NCBI GenBank assembly: GCA_949128115.1
Contig: OX421962.1
Span: 99,726,836 to 99,790,835, forward strand
DNA length: 64,000 nt
Direction of reading: 5' to 3'
Origin: Anaspis maculata
Lineage: Eukaryota > Arthropoda > Insecta > Coleoptera > Scraptiidae
The position numbers were made by a program, and so were the translations under genes. Under the pieces are notes generated by a model that worked only from the letters and a program-made list of their open reading frames with translations, did not search any database and was not told the DNA's origin. The number at the start of each line of letters is the position of its first letter. Position 1 is the stretch's first letter. Of the stretch, positions 1 to 12,478 are shown in pieces.

Positions 1-1885
1 TTACTACTTCATGATCATGACTCACCCTGTAGAGTAAATGGGAATCTAGTAGTCGTAGTACACACCTAGTATATGAAAAATTTTTATAATTATTTTGTCA
101 CCAACTCTTGACCGACATTTTTTGAAATACCGAAACTAGAAGAATTCGAAAGACCACTTTACCCTCCATATCTTTGACAATTATTGGGAGGTTTTTGTGT
201 GGGCTCTATTGAAGAATCTATTGCCATAGTTCTATCCTGGTGCACCATTTTGGTATGACCCTGTATACAGGATGTTTGGAATTTTGGGTTCAAAAATTAG
301 ACGTGTTATAGAAGGTCATGAACTCGGCCATAAAGGGATAGGTATGCATTCAGTATTTCTTTGAATTGTAATTTTTAGAAACATTGTTCGGCTTTAGAGT
401 ACATACAACTATATTTTTGAACGGTCGAAGCAACAGCCTCAATTTGGCACAACCCACCTTACGAATATCATCTACGTCCATGACGAATTTCTACAAAATT
501 TAACCGGCGGCGGCAAAGTTACGGTGACCGTTACTTGGGACAAAAATTGCCGAAATCGAAAGTCGAAGTCGAAATCCATAGATCCACCTCCACTACTTGA
601 ATTTTGTTGATATGTTGATATATAAGCAGGCGCTGTCCTTGAAGTTGCTACGTGTCTGCTAAGCCAGCTTAAAGAGGGCCTCCAGAATGGGGGTAGCTAG
701 AGCCCTCCACCTGATTAACGAGTAGGAGTTCGGGAAGAAAACACAGCACAGATCGCTTAGCTTTGGTCTATAACCAAGTTCAAAAAGAAAAATTACGAAT
801 GGGGAATTACAATCTCGAAAATACAGCATGAGGCCCGTAGAGGGTGGCACCCAAATGGATACAAATACTATACGATACGTAAACAAGATACGGAACTAGC
901 TAATCAACCACTTATAACTACATAAAGTGAACTTGACTTTGTTTTCTGAAGCTACACCGGGGGCCAGTGCGATTCTCGTGGTTCTATGAGGTGACGCCTC
1001 CTAGTCGAGTGCTCCTGGTCTAATTTGGCGGCGTCTCAGCGACACTGCTCCGGACCCATACGTAGCAGGCCATTTTGGAGGTGTACCGGCTGCCTCTTGT
1101 CGGAAAGCCTGGTGTCAGGGTGGGTAACAGGGTGCCACGTTAGTTTTCCTGGGCCCCCAGAGCTTGTCAACGATTCGAGAGCGCCCGCCACATCAGGAGG
1201 GCGGCGGCGCTGAAACACAAAACCAGAGCACGTCAACGAGTCAAGAGCGTCCGCCACATCAGGAGGGAGGGTGGCGGCGCATAAACACAAAACTAGATCA
1301 GAATACACTCAAATCAGTCACATAAAGCGATATGAATACAAATACTCGGTGGATTTTATAGACTTGGTTTTTCTACGGATACTTTTTGAATGACAAGCGT
1401 TTTTCCGACCCGTTGCGCGATTGGTACTACTGCAAGTCGCTAGTCTATAACGCTGCTCGCGCCCAAAGCGTCAGTCCCAGTGGCGTCACCTGGAGGTACG
1501 TATTTCCGGAACGTTACAAAGTAACTTGTGCCAACTTATGACTGTTACTTTGACCGTTCACAAATGAAATTCAAAGACGAAAAAAGTTGAACTTCACTAT
1601 TGTGTCAAAAAATTACATTTTTTCAAGAATTTTCACTGCCAATAACAATTTATCCTTCGTGACCCTTCATAACCCGTTCAATTCTCGTTACCAATATCTC
1701 AATAGTCTATAAATATTGCTTGTCTTTTTATGTGACCTCTCTTGAGAGCAGATATGTGATTTGTTTAGTGAGGCGGCTCTTATAGTTTTTCACTCTACTA
1801 TCACAGTAGCCATGTAAAAAATGTGTTATGGTGATACTAATGGTATAATGACAGCATGGCAATAACGTTGTGCTATTATGTTATA
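1..1885. other. Non-genic AT-rich stretch
   Basis: I see no gene here. The only structure is a short GC-rich patch near 1020-1300, which contains a tandem duplication listed separately. Open frames in the patch run through repeat sequence on both strands and show no splice sites or recognisable protein motifs. Confidence 0.5.
1158..1296. repeat. Two-copy 66-bp tandem duplication, GC-rich
   Basis: Two head-to-tail copies begin at 1158 and 1224 with CAGAGC(T/A)(T/C)GTCAACGA. Both contain the core CGCCACATCAGGAGGG and end in AAACACAAAAC. They differ by several substitutions and a small insertion, so the duplication is not fresh. Frames across it on both strands are repeat-driven and unlikely to be genes. 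Confidence 0.7.
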
Positions 1886-2467
1886 CAGGGTGTTTCAGGG
1901 ATGATAGCAAAAAATTCAACTGTGGGTAGATCTTGTCAAAATATGACGAGAACCTATATACCATTTCGCAAAGTTCGGCCTAATTCCGAAAATACAGCCC
2001 TCCAAAGTTTACTTTTATCGGATTTCAAAAATTGGCAACTCAGGAACGTTTCGACACATTCAGCTTTAATTCAGCTGAAACTGGTTACTCATAATCATCT
2101 ATTAACCTGCCAAATTTGGAAAGAATCCAACCAGTGGTGTAGGAGTTATGAGGGTCAATAATTTAGAAGCATCCGAAGAAGAGTTGACTTATGGTGACCC
2201 CTCATAACTTCTACGTCACTGATTGAATTCTTTCCAAATTTGGCAGGTTGATAGATATTTATGACAAACCCGCTTATGCGAAATTAAAGCTAAATTTGTC
2301 AAAACGTTCCTGAGTTACAAATTTTTGAAATCCGAAAAAAATAAACTTTGGAGGGCTGTATCTTTGTCATTAGGCCGAACTTTACAAAATGCTATATAGG
2401 TTTTCGTCATATTTTGACGAGATCTACCCACAGTTAAATTTTTTGCTATCATTCCTGAAACACCCTG
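1886..2467. mobile_element. Foldback MITE, CAGGGTGTTTCAG ends, TA flanks
   Basis: A 582-bp element begins CAGGGTGTTTCAGGGATGAT and ends with its inverse (ATCATTCCTGAAACACCCTG). It is flanked by TA on both sides (1884-1885 and 2468-2469). The arms are about 150 bp long with moderate divergence, matching around TGTGGGTAGATCTTGTCAAAA. There is no coding capacity of its own. It belongs to the window's CAGGGTGT family (see 16621, 19740, 24139, 39529 and 46441). A TA duplication fits Tc1/mariner-type mobilisation, which is inferred from the TSD only. Confidence 0.85.
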
Positions 2468-2850
2468 TACTCGACCCAGTATGTATAATGTGGCAGTTGT
2501 CACCGTCATCGCGGCGCGGTCTTCATCGTGGTCTTCATACGACCACACCCTTAACAGAAAAATGGACCAGTCCAGACGCCGTTTCGCCTGTTACGCATTT
2601 TTATTACTATCTCGATTACCAGGCTTATCTGAAATTCTACGGTTTCGAGATTACGCAGCTAAACTAGAAAAACCCAAGTTTCCTTGCAATGATAAAGCCT
2701 GTCTGATTTCTTGATGATTCTAGTGGGCTGCGATTCAGGCCGCGTTCGACCGATGGTGACCAGAAACACAGTCCACTCGAATCATGTAGAAATCAGACAG
2801 CCTATAGTTTGCTGCGGTCGTTGAGGGACTGTACTAACTGTTGTCTGTAC

Positions 2851-3245
2851 TGGTTGGTAGCTCTTCGCTAATGCTGTTAGGTTAGTAGTAGCCACTGGAG
2901 GAAATGTTGCTCAAGGGCGATGATACTAAAATGAAGAGAAGTTGAGAATGGAATCAAAATACCCAAAGCGACGTTGAAAAAACTTCTCTAGATGGAGAAT
3001 CATCTATATAGTTGGATTGTACCAGGTAAGACACTCACGTGAGTGCACTGTGTTCAGTTAAAGATTTTTTCAACATGAAACTTGTCAATTTCTTGTATCT
3101 ATCTTCTTCTCCATACCTGCTTGCTATTCCAGTATAAGGTAAAGTAGGTAGTGGGCATTTTTATTTCATTTTCCTTGGTAGAGTTGCGGTCCGGATTTTT
3201 CAGTCGCCTCCACTAACCTAACAGCATTAGCGAAGAGCCAACCAG
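2851..3245. repeat. Inverted repeat pair, ~40-bp arms
   Basis: The segment TGGTTGG(TAG)CTCTTCGCTAATGCTGTTAGGTTAGT at 2851-2893 recurs inverted at 3211-3245. About 320 bp of unremarkable AT-rich sequence lies between. The arms are well conserved, so this may be a small non-autonomous element. I could not define a target duplication. Confidence 0.65.
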
Positions 3246-5064
3246 CAGACACGGGATCCCTAATCGACCCTAGTTTTCACTGACGCGTATATCATGTTGC
3301 GATGACAGTGACACTACTTGTCGCATTATACATTGGTCTCGACATTGGTGAATCTGGAAAACTAGCTTTCAAGACGTTAGCATCAACATAGCATCATACC
3401 ATTCGTACCAATGCAACACATAGTAGAATATGTAGATATAGGTGCTATAACCCACTGTGCAATAATCGATAGCCTAAACCGAGTCACGTGGGTCTTATTC
3501 GGTTGTTCTGATTGGCTGAATTGGGTATGTGGGCGATAATCCAAGATAATTTTAATTCTCGACAGTAATTGATATTTCTCCATGTAACTCATCCGGATTG
3601 GGCCAATATGATAGGCAACTACAGTCCTTTTTTTTTAAAGTCCATTGCGGTGCAAATGGCAAACACCTTCGTATTGGCGGTGAATGCAAAGGTGTGTGCC
3701 ATACTGTATCTTATTGTTCCTATTTCGTTCTGACTTCGACCGATAGGTAATCCATCAAACCAAGTTTAGTAACAGTTACATGAAACTAACAGTTACAGTC
3801 AGCATTGGTGAGTAAGTATATACATGTGCAAACTCTTACGTTGAGTTTTTGAAAAAGTTAGATATTATTTCATGCTACAGGGGCGTCCCCTAGGGACAGG
3901 GGCAGTCAGCTGATATTGCACCGCCATGTGACAGCTCCTGAATTCCTGATTGAGAAGAGGGAAAAATCAAAATTGAATCAAGAGCTGAAACATGAATATA
4001 CCCACGCACAAGGCATGACATGAAACGGTATGATACAGGGTGATCATGAAAGTAGAACAATTTGTTTGAAGTTTGAAATAAAATCATGTAAATAGATGCC
4101 TGCTACTGTTGGATAATCTTGTATAAGAGCCACCCAGCAGTAACAGCATCAAAAGACCATCATGAAGATCTTGACATTGTTGAACCTGGTTGGATTTTTT
4201 TTTAATCGGATGTATAGGTCAACATTTACAGGCTCTCAAAATTGGTAGGCACCTACCTACACTTTTTGGAGTTCCCACTTGTAATTGACTATAAGCGTAA
4301 TTTTTTAGCTGTGGGTACGATTGAGATTCTACTGGTTTCAAAATAAGGTCCTGTCAGTCATTGTCCGCTGGAATGATTACGGCATGGATGCTTTGCGACC
4401 TTGAGCAATTTTGCGAATTGTGTGACCTTGAACTAAAATGTGACCTATAAAATAGTCAGGTTTATCACAGGACCTGTGAATAGTAGGTAGGCGCCAAGCT
4501 TTCGCTCTAGTTCTAGTTTCAGCTGTGTCTGGTTTCGGTTGCGGCTTGCGTGGAAGGATGTGAGCTTAGAAAAGCTGCCAGCGAGGAAACGGGGATTGGC
4601 AATCTAATCTTGCCCTAAACTCTTTTCATGAGTCACTGGTCCTCATGCTCTTCTTGAAAGCACGAACCCTGGAAGTGCGCTATTGTATCTAGCCATTCTT
4701 ACGTAGGTATCAGGTTGAACAATCGATGGTAATTTTATATCCTAGCTTCAAACAATAAATCCTTGCAGTTCAATATCAAGTTCACGTCGCAGGCAAGGTT
4801 CGATTCTATCGCCGCTCTCTCCCAGCCGCCGTCTAGTGCCCGTCACTCTCTTCTTGCTTGCAGCCCTTTCGCATCACCGAATCGGGTCAACCTTCAAGAA
4901 TGCACCTCCACCTAACTACCAGGCAAAAATCACGAAATTTTTCGGCGGCCGGGCTCCGAAACTGGCCATCGACGGCGCACATGCATGCATATATGTGTGT
5001 GAAAGTGGATGGCATCCTCTTGCTGAAGACACTCATTGTTCCCACCCCCTCTGGCCATTGCAAG
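3246..5064. other. Intergenic, upstream of cuticle gene
   Basis: I see no gene in this 1.8-kb stretch. It is AT-rich until about 4780 and then becomes more GC-balanced toward the TATA box at 5065. The last 250 bp probably contain proximal promoter sequence, but I recognise no specific binding sites. Confidence 0.4.
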
Positions 5065-5071
5065 TATAAAA
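5065..5071 (+). promoter_or_regulatory. TATA box of the Gly-rich cuticle gene
   Basis: TATAAAA lies 59 bp upstream of the CDS exon-1 ATG (5130). About 30 bp downstream, at 5095-5101, is TCACAGT, an arthropod-like initiator. This predicts a 5'UTR of roughly 33 nt. Strong TATA/Inr promoters are typical of highly expressed structural genes such as cuticle genes. Confidence 0.7.
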
Positions 5072-5129
5072 CACACGGAATCATCTCCGAATCGTCACAG
5101 TCACCACACGACCAGTCAACTCAAGCATC

Positions 5130-6734
5130 ATGAACACATATACCGTGGTAAGTGTGGTTTGATGCCCTCCCAAAAAAATCGATTCTATGGATTACGCGAG
5201 TGAAACAGTGATATGAACAGTGCCTAATTTAGTCCAGCAATTTTTTTCTACGTTTTCTTCGAAATAGTACAAGATACAAAAAGTGTGACGCCGGGGATTT
5301 GCCAAAAAAAAAATCAGTAGTGCAAAAAAAAATAGTGTTTTTTTTTAGTAATAAGCAATTATTCGATGTTGCAAATCAAAATCTTGTGCTATTTTCGAAG
5401 CGACGTGAAGATGAGTTACGGTGAAAGTTATTCGCAACGGGTCATTAAGATCGCAATGAATCTTCGCCAGTAATGGTTTGCTGAATATTCATTTTTTTGT
5501 GCGTTGTTTTTCCTTAATTTGGCTGGACTAAATTATGCAATGATTACTTGGGAAAATTTTGTTAGCACACGTCGTCTGATGATGTTCGAGTAAACTGTCG
5601 GAAGCATTTCCGTTCCCGAAGAAAGTAGTCGCTTTCTCGACGGCAAGTTGCCTTGGTACTTAGCTCTAGTAGGTAGCCGTGTTGGGAGCACATCCGATTA
5701 GGTCATGATTGTTGTTACGTAGCAAACATTTTTCGCATTTTTTTAAAATATCTTGAAAAAAAGCTCGCAAGGTCAAACCTTATTACCGAAACTAACGGTG
5801 CGTCAAATTTTCAACTGTTATGAATGAATTACAATCATAACAGGAAAATAACATTCCAATAATATTGAAGTTGATCAATAATGGCAATACCGATCAGTCA
5901 AGTCCTTTTGACCCAAGGACCCCCTAGAAATGTCAACGGTCTGGCAGCAGTTGATGCAGCTGACTGACCCTTTTTCATTGCTCTACTTCGACGTTGCAGA
6001 TGCATTTTGATACAGTCTGATTGCTTACTAGTAGCTATTGGGTACCTATTTTAGAAAAAAAATCTGCTTCGACTCGCCAAATAATTTTGGCGTTCTTGAT
6101 GAAAAATTTAATGTCAGTGCCTTACTTAACTGTTGTTGGGAGTTTTTAAGCTACATTGAGCAATTTTTTGCAGGTACTCGCCTTTGCCATGGCCGTAGCC
6201 GCGGTAGCTGAGCCCCCGTCGGGCTACAGCTACAACAGGCCCAGCGGCGGCGGTGGCGGCGGCGGCGGCTACTCCTCGGGAGGCGGCGGCGGCGGCGGCT
6301 ACTCCCTGGGAGGTGGCGGCGGACTGTCCGGGGGCGGAGGCGGCTACACCGCCGTCTCATCCGGCTACCAAACCTCCGAAGGAGCGTCAGTGGATCCGGC
6401 TCTGCTCGAGCAGGTCCGTCAGATCCTGCTCAAGGAGGAGCAGAACTCCGGCGGCTCTGGCGGCCACGGAGGCGGTGGCGGCGGCGGTTTCGGCGGCGGT
6501 CTGAGCTCCTCGTACGGCGCCCCATCCTCCCAATACGGAGCCCCCAGCTCTTCGTACGGCGTGCCCAGCTACAGCTCGCGTGTCGTCGGCATCGACCTAG
6601 AAGGCATCAAACAAGCCATCCAAGTAGCACAGTACAACCAAGTCTCGCAACAGGCCGGAGGATACCCCAGCGGCCCCAGCTCGAGCTACGGCGCCCCCAG
6701 CCGCCCTTCAAGCTCATACGGAGCTCCCTTTTAA
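5130..6734 (+). CDS. Secreted Gly-rich cuticle protein with SSYGAP repeats (pro-resilin-like composition)
   Basis: Two exons, 5130-5147 and 6174-6734, are joined across a 1,026-bp phase-0 intron (donor GTAAGT at 5148, acceptor TTTTTTGCAG). This gives 192 aa. A signal peptide occupies residues 1-18 with cleavage after AVAAVA. Next come a Gly-rich region of runs of 4-8 Gly broken by GYS/GGYS, and a charged segment, VDPALLEQVRQILLKEEQ, which is probably helical. A second Gly-rich run and SSYGAPSSQYGAPSS repeats follow, then a hydrophobic patch, VVGIDLEGIKQAIQVAQY, and a final set of SSYGAP repeats ending in SSYGAPF. There is no Rebers-Riddiford chitin-binding consensus. The tiny first exon that splits the signal peptide is the usual cuticle-gene layout. 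Extracellular structural role in cuticle is inferred from composition; YGAP repeats resemble pro-resilin but identity is not claimed. The 3'UTR probably ends near 6930. Confidence 0.88.
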
Positions 6735-6956
6735 GCGACGTCGTTCCCCCAACGAGCAGCCGCAGAACTGAACAATCATCGAAAGATGTGTACATACGTA
6801 TATGAACACCCTTTTACCATCCATCACACGGGTCATGATGCATTCACAACACCATCGTGCATTTTAATCTTTATTTTTTGTATAAAGCTTTTTGTAGGTT
6901 ATGTTTTGTAAAAAATACATTTGTCACCGTACCAAGTCTTTTATTTCTTGCCGCAG

Positions 6957-7104
6957 GTGAGATCGCCATCCAAAAGCAAATCGTCTGGACAGAGGAGCTG
7001 CTCAAGAAACTATTCACAGGTAGGTAGGTAGGTGGGCTGGGCAGCTTTTTTTTTTGCGGCTCTATGACTAATTTTTTTCAGAGCAAAAAAGGCGCAGGGC
7101 ACAA
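6957..7104 (+). other. Candidate micro-exon chain (start of three exon-like segments)
   Basis: Three segments have good splice signals and keep one open frame: 6957-7019 (acceptor TTGCCGCAG, donor GTAGGT), 7082-7105 (acceptor TTTTTTTCAG, donor GTAAGT) and 7361 to a TGA at 7402-7404. Introns are 62 and 255 bp; 62 bp matches the short introns seen in this window. The joined reading is EIAIQKQIVWTEELLKKLFT, then EQKRRRAQ, then TADIPFNYAMVNNG and stop. The first segment needs one base from an upstream exon that I cannot place. It could be an alternative 3' end of the cuticle gene or an independent small gene; chance is possible because the pieces are short. Confidence 0.35.
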
Positions 7105-7404
7105 AGTAAGTAAAATTAATAAAGGATCGACTGTTATGTTTTAGGTAGATGAGTAGATACTGAATAGTCAGAAAGTGTCTGGCAATTTTATTCGTCATGA
7201 AATCATGAATTTCAACTTTCAATGACCTATTCTGAATGATGGTTTATGTCTGAATTTATTCATGTAACCAAATACTAGTAATTTCAGTTTGTATAATTGC
7301 GGAGTATTGAAATTAACAGTCGTAAGTTGCTAAGCTTTCTTCATTTTTTGCAAAGTGCAGCTGCAGATATCCCCTTCAATTACGCCATGGTAAATAATGG
7401 CTGA

Positions 7405-8329
7405 TGGCTATATAGTCATTACCCTAGAGTATCAACTTGCCGCCTTCCAAATATTATACACATTATTATGAGACACCTAACTATAGGCAGTTATTCTAAC
7501 GTGATAAAGGTTCTTTAGTTGAAAAGTACCAATACTTTAGTGACGAGCGTCGTTCCGACGAGCATTTTGTGTAAAGTAGTAAAAATCTGATATTTTTCGG
7601 CAGCTGGTGTTCGATATCACGCTTTTCTTTTATTGCACTTTTATTATTCTTATTTATCAAAGTTATTAATTATTATTATTTCATTTTAAACACAAAGATG
7701 TATATTTTGAGCTAATGAAAACGTAGGTGGAGCTTTCCCAGGATTACACATTAATCCTCTACTATAATATTTCTATGATTATAATTTTAGGTTTCATCCA
7801 GAAAAGTAAATAGAGACCGGCTGAGAAAAATTGATCTGAAATATAAAATAAGAACCCTCGTAAGAAGCAGTGAATCTCAATCTTATGTATTGCTCCTCTT
7901 GCTACATTGCTTGTTACACTCTCTTGTTCAGTTCTTATCATCCTATCGTAATTTCTAATCCAATTTTGTCGTCGGAAGACTCGAGCATACAATAGTTCAA
8001 TTATTAATTTATTGATTCTTGCTTTACACCATTCAATGGCTACCACATTGACACACTATTCTCCTATAATAATAATTTCCTCATGTACCAAAACGTTAAA
8101 CAGAAACTCTTATTCTCGCTGTACAATTAGTTCTCAATTTTCTTTTTTCTCTTTTCCTCTACTCTTGTTCAAGTCAGGTCTCCTCCGTTCTCACCCAGTA
8201 TATCCCTCTTCGTTCTTCCTCTCCCCTTGATAATTTGAAACATCTTCACAGGTTCTTTTAAGGCGATTGATTGTTTCTTTGTCGCTTTCGCAGAGCCTGC
8301 ATCTCATGTCCTTTTCTTTCCTCCAGAAG
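7405..8329. other. AT-rich stretch without a clear gene
   Basis: I see no host gene. On the minus strand, 7762-8046 is open, but the translation shows no motif I can name. It may be an eroded continuation of the LINE relic that starts at 8330. Confidence 0.35.
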
Positions 8330-9215
8330 TGGCTACCGTTTCATTTCGATATCTGTATCTTGTGGAAATGTGTATCTCCTCACAATACGTTCCAGTTTTC
8401 TTTTGTTCAAGGAATCTCTGATTAGTGTTATGGACCTACGACCTACCATCAAGCTTCCAGGCACCACTTTGCGGCTCGGTGAGTCCGGTTGGTGGGGCAC
8501 AATAAACTCAGTTTCAGTGCAGGGGCAACCGAGGGGGCCACCCAACCCACAATAATAATGAAATAATAATGAATCTCTCAATATCTCCATCATCTGCCTC
8601 ATCTCATCGTCCTCTCTGATAAGCAACATAGTATATCCCAGAAATCTTTTTTTTTTCACTAGCACCCCTCGCAAAACTTCTTTCAAATCTGCAGGGTAAA
8701 TCGAAAACAAAGTTGAGTTTGATAGGCATCCCTGTCTAAGCCGTCTCCCTGTCCAGAATTTAGTTGCTTCTTCTCCTGCAATGGTAACGGTTTCCTGCTA
8801 AATTTCTTCTCGAATTTCTTTTCATACTTTCAATCAACTTGCTTTCGATTCGAATCTTCCTCATTTGGTTTCATAGTTTTTTCTTTCCACGTTGTTAATA
8901 CCGCTTCCAGGTCTGCAAAGAATGCAATCACACTTCCTACCTGTCTCATCAGCTCCTTTCCGTTGACGTAGTTCATCACATAAAGAATATCCAAAGTACA
9001 CGTCCCCTTTCTGAACCCTGCCTGCCATCTGGTTAAAGATTTTCCTTGTCCAGTTCTTCTTTCAGTCTTTGTTCGAGTACCATAGCGTAAATATCATATG
9101 CTGTATTCAGCAGAGCTATTCCTTTGTAGTTTTTGACTTCATGTTTATCGCCTTTCTTGAAAACCAGGCATAAAACTCCTCCGCTCTAGGTTTTTGGCAT
9201 TTCTACCCCGGTCCA
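8330..9215 (-). pseudogene. Degenerate LINE reverse transcriptase fragment
   Basis: Read on the minus strand from about 9215 downward, the sequence gives CLVFKKGDKHEVKNYKGIAL followed by LNTAYDIYAMVLEQRLKEEL. This is the conserved N-terminal part of a non-LTR retrotransposon reverse transcriptase (the KKGD..NY+GI+LL motif). Further down, 8333-8710 reads GYTMLLIREDDEMRQMMEIL, corresponding to the region around the catalytic YADD, but the ADD acidic pair is not preserved. Several stops and frameshifts lie between the two parts. It is dead, with no intact 5' end, endonuclease or tail. Confidence 0.75.
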
Positions 9216-9842
9216 TAACAATTATTGTGTTTTTGAGATGAAAGAACTGTGAAAAGATTTCCACTGACGGAACGAATGACTTTTCAAATGAAAAGTACAT
9301 ACTAGAAGGTGGTAGTTTTAAGAAAAAAACATTGTTTCTAAATTAACATTGAGCTTGCCGAAAGGCGAAAAGAATCCAGCAGGGTGTGGCTATCGTTTGA
9401 TGTCTTCCGGCTGCAGAGGTAGGTATAATATGTTGTTGAAAATCTATACAACTCTCTTGGTAGTTTTACAGAAAATTCACTTCTGGTATGCTGTACTGAA
9501 GAGCTGAAATAATATAGCGGAACACTGTGTCTACAGCTTCCATTTCTGAAGAAAACTACCACCTTCTAGTATGTACTTTTCATTTGAAAAGTCATTCGTT
9601 CCGTCAGTGGAGATCTTTCCACAGTTCTTTCATCTTATGAACTAAGTCGACGGTTCTTGAGGAAAAAACATTGTTTATAAATTAATTATTGTGTTATTCC
9701 CCAGTTTTCTTTTCTTGTACCTCCTCCAAGTATTGTTCCAAATTTCGCCCACATTTCTTCATATTTGTCTTTTTATAAACTCATTATTCTAGAGATTTGC
9801 ACCTTCCATTATGGTTCTTTCTTGTATACCATCCGCATAATT
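9216..9842. repeat. Inverted repeat with AAAAGTACATACTAGAAGGTGG arms
   Basis: A block near 9225-9335 (AAGAACTGTG..AAAAG..CCACTGACGGAACGAATGACTT, then a segment ending CATACTAGAAGGTGGTAGTTT) recurs inverted at about 9540-9665. Both arms are followed by AAAAAACATTGTTT. It looks like a small foldback about 440 bp long. I could not assign a target duplication. No gene is visible. Confidence 0.5.
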
Positions 9843-10291
9843 CAGTGGCGGACAAAGGGGGGGCGGTGGGGGCGGTCCGCCCCGGACCTCGGGGCCTCAA
9901 CCATCTGATGGGGCCCCCAATTCTTCTTGTTTGTAAAAAATACTGCAAAAAATTGGGATAAAATCCAAAATTTTTAATTTTTCTCTCTCAATGGTCATTT
10001 TTTCGCATATTACTTAGGTGAGTAACGTTGTTTTTCTTTTTTTTTCCATTTCAAAGTTACTTTGGCAGGCCCCATCACAACAGGTTTGGAGGCCTACACA
10101 CAGGCAATAGAGGTGTGTTTGTATCACGGAATCTCTAAGAATTATCTTCACATCAGGCTTTAGAGGCCCCGGCCCCGGATATCATCGTGCCAGGGGCCTC
10201 AAGCCTTTGGAATTTTGTATTTTATTCTTTATTCTCAAAAGAGGGGAGAGACAAAACAACAAAATTATCTTGTCTGCGCGCTGCAGGTATA

Positions 10292-12478
10292 GTCCGGACG
10301 TTAGGGGAAACCACCCTGCATTTTAGGGTTAAAACATGCCAGTTGGTATAGTTGTTCCATGAACTATAATCTTCCGATTCAGAAGTGTAGACATCAGCAG
10401 CAGACGTGCAGGCTCTCTGTACAGGGTGAAGAAGGAAAAAGAAGAAGGAAAAATGGTAACTCATAAACCAAAAGAGGTAGAGTCGTCTAAATCGGTATTT
10501 ATATCTCGATGTTTATGGCAATGAAATTTCATCAAACCATTTTCAAATATCCCGAAGCATTTCGGAAATATTCTGGAACACTCGTTTTTTTTCATAAAAA
10601 TTTAATTTTTGGGTGGATCAGTGAATTTCAAACGTATAAGAATGAAACTTGGTAGTTCTTCATTTCGTGATGTAATCAATTGAAAATAATCGGTAACCAG
10701 TGCCTAGGCCTACTATTTCCAGAAAAAAGACGTTTAACTTTTTTCCTCTTCCCGGCAACCACCTTGCGTTAACTATTTGCAGAATAATCAAGGGAGTCAC
10801 TGGTTATTATAAAGTTGATAAGGTACAACCATTTTACCTCAAAAAAAGTAACATCGACATCAGGAACTGCCTTCTTGTAGAATAAACATTGTCATTCAAG
10901 TTGTTCATGATTTTACAGACTTTCTTCGCTCATGGTGGCTAATGTGGTTCTTTAAAGAAAAAATTACGTTAAACATTCTTATGCCTCACATTTTGTCAAG
11001 TCGGTCACAAAAATTTATCATCATCAGTGTAGACGTTTGTCTCAGACAGCTGATCAAACAAAAGATATACCATTCTTGTGCGAAAATCGCAAGAATATAT
11101 AAGGTATTGTCGTCATCGAATGCGTCTTGAGGAAAATGTATTGCCTCGTGAGGTACGAATTAGCATGCAAATAATTTAATGCAATTTGGTGTTAACAGTG
11201 ATGCCAAGAAAAATTGGTCGGATGTGTCTAGCTGTCCCATAAAAGACGAGGAAGATGTGGAAAGCGTGGAAAAATTCAATATTACCTATATCTGGACCTC
11301 GATCCGAACAGTAGGCGAAAAGCACCCTGCACTGTATGGTTAGAACATGCCACTTGGCACAGTGACTGTTTGAACCATACTCTTTCAATTTAGAAGTGTA
11401 GCCATCAGCGCCAACCCTACAGTCCCTGTATATGGGGAGAAGAAGTGGAAAAACCACGAAAAGTTGTTGCTCAAAAACCGAAAAAAAAAACGGAGTCTTA
11501 TCGTCCTTTCTGCGTCGTTTGAAATGATCTTACCAAATTTGCGTATAGCATTGCAGTTGACAATGTCAACACCAAGTCCTATAAGATTATCTCCAGGTGA
11601 AATTAAACTTTTTGCGGCAGTATACTCTCTCTAAGAAGCATTCGATCGCAGCAAAACCGTTTCAATTTTTGCAATTTTCACACAAAAATCGTACATCTTT
11701 TGTTTGATCAGCTGCCGGAGACAAACGTCTTCACTGATGATGAAAAATTTATGTGGCTGGCTTGACAAAATTTGTGGCATTAGAATGTCGAGAGTAGTTC
11801 TTCCTTCCAGTAACGACATTAGCCATCACGAGCAAAGAAAGTCTGTAAAACCAAAAACAATTCGAATGACAATGTTTATTCTACAAGAACGCAGTTACCA
11901 ATGCCGAGGTTACTTTTTTGTGGTAAAATAGTTGTACCTCACAAACTTCATAATAACCAGTCACTTCCTCAATTATTTTGCAAATAGTCAACGCAAGATG
12001 GCTGCCGGGAAGAGGAAGAAAGTTAAATGTCTTTTTTCTGGAAATAGTAGGTCTAGGCACTGGCTACCGATCATTTTCAACTGATTACATCACTGAATGA
12101 AGAACTACCGAGTTGCACTCCTATACTTTGAAAACTCACTGATTTACCTGAAAATTTAATTTTTATGAAAGAGAACGAGTTTTTCTGAATAATTCAGGAA
12201 TGCTTCACGATATTTAAAAACAGTTTGATGGAATTTCATTGGCATGGACATCGGGATATATATGCCGATTCACACGACTCTACCTCTTTTGGTTTATGAG
12301 TTACCACGTTTCCTTCTTCTTTTTCCTTCTTCACCCTGTACAGAAAGCCTGCACGTCTGCTGCTGATGTCTACACTTCTGAACCGGAAGATTATGGTTCA
12401 TGCAACAACTATACCAAGTGGCATGTTTTAACCCTGAAATGCAGAGTCCACCCATATTTTAGCGCCTAACGTCCGGAC
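10292..12478. mobile_element. Large foldback element nested in hAT
   Basis: The ends GTCCGGACGTTAGG and CCTAACGTCCGGAC are perfect inverses and are flanked by TA at 10290-10291 and 12479-12480. The arms are about 840 bp (10292-11135 and about 11630-12478). They share, for example, AGAAGTGTAGACATCAGCAG and CTCATAAACCAAAAGAGGTA in opposite orientation. Open frames in the arms are mirror images of each other, so they are structural rather than coding. Confidence 0.85.
11270..11500. repeat. Third, diverged copy of the arm sequence
   Basis: Between the two arms of the 10292-12478 foldback lies a third copy of part of the arm, in the orientation of the left arm. It matches the left-arm segment 10300-10450, for instance at GGTTAGAACATGCCACTTGG and TTTAGAAGTGTAGCCATCAG. 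Divergence is much higher than between the two main arms. This suggests an older related element or an internal duplication followed by arm homogenisation. Confidence 0.65.

Noticed and set aside
6253..6504. Ala-rich frame inside the cuticle exon
   Set aside because: It is a shadow of the Gly-rich coding sequence in another frame.
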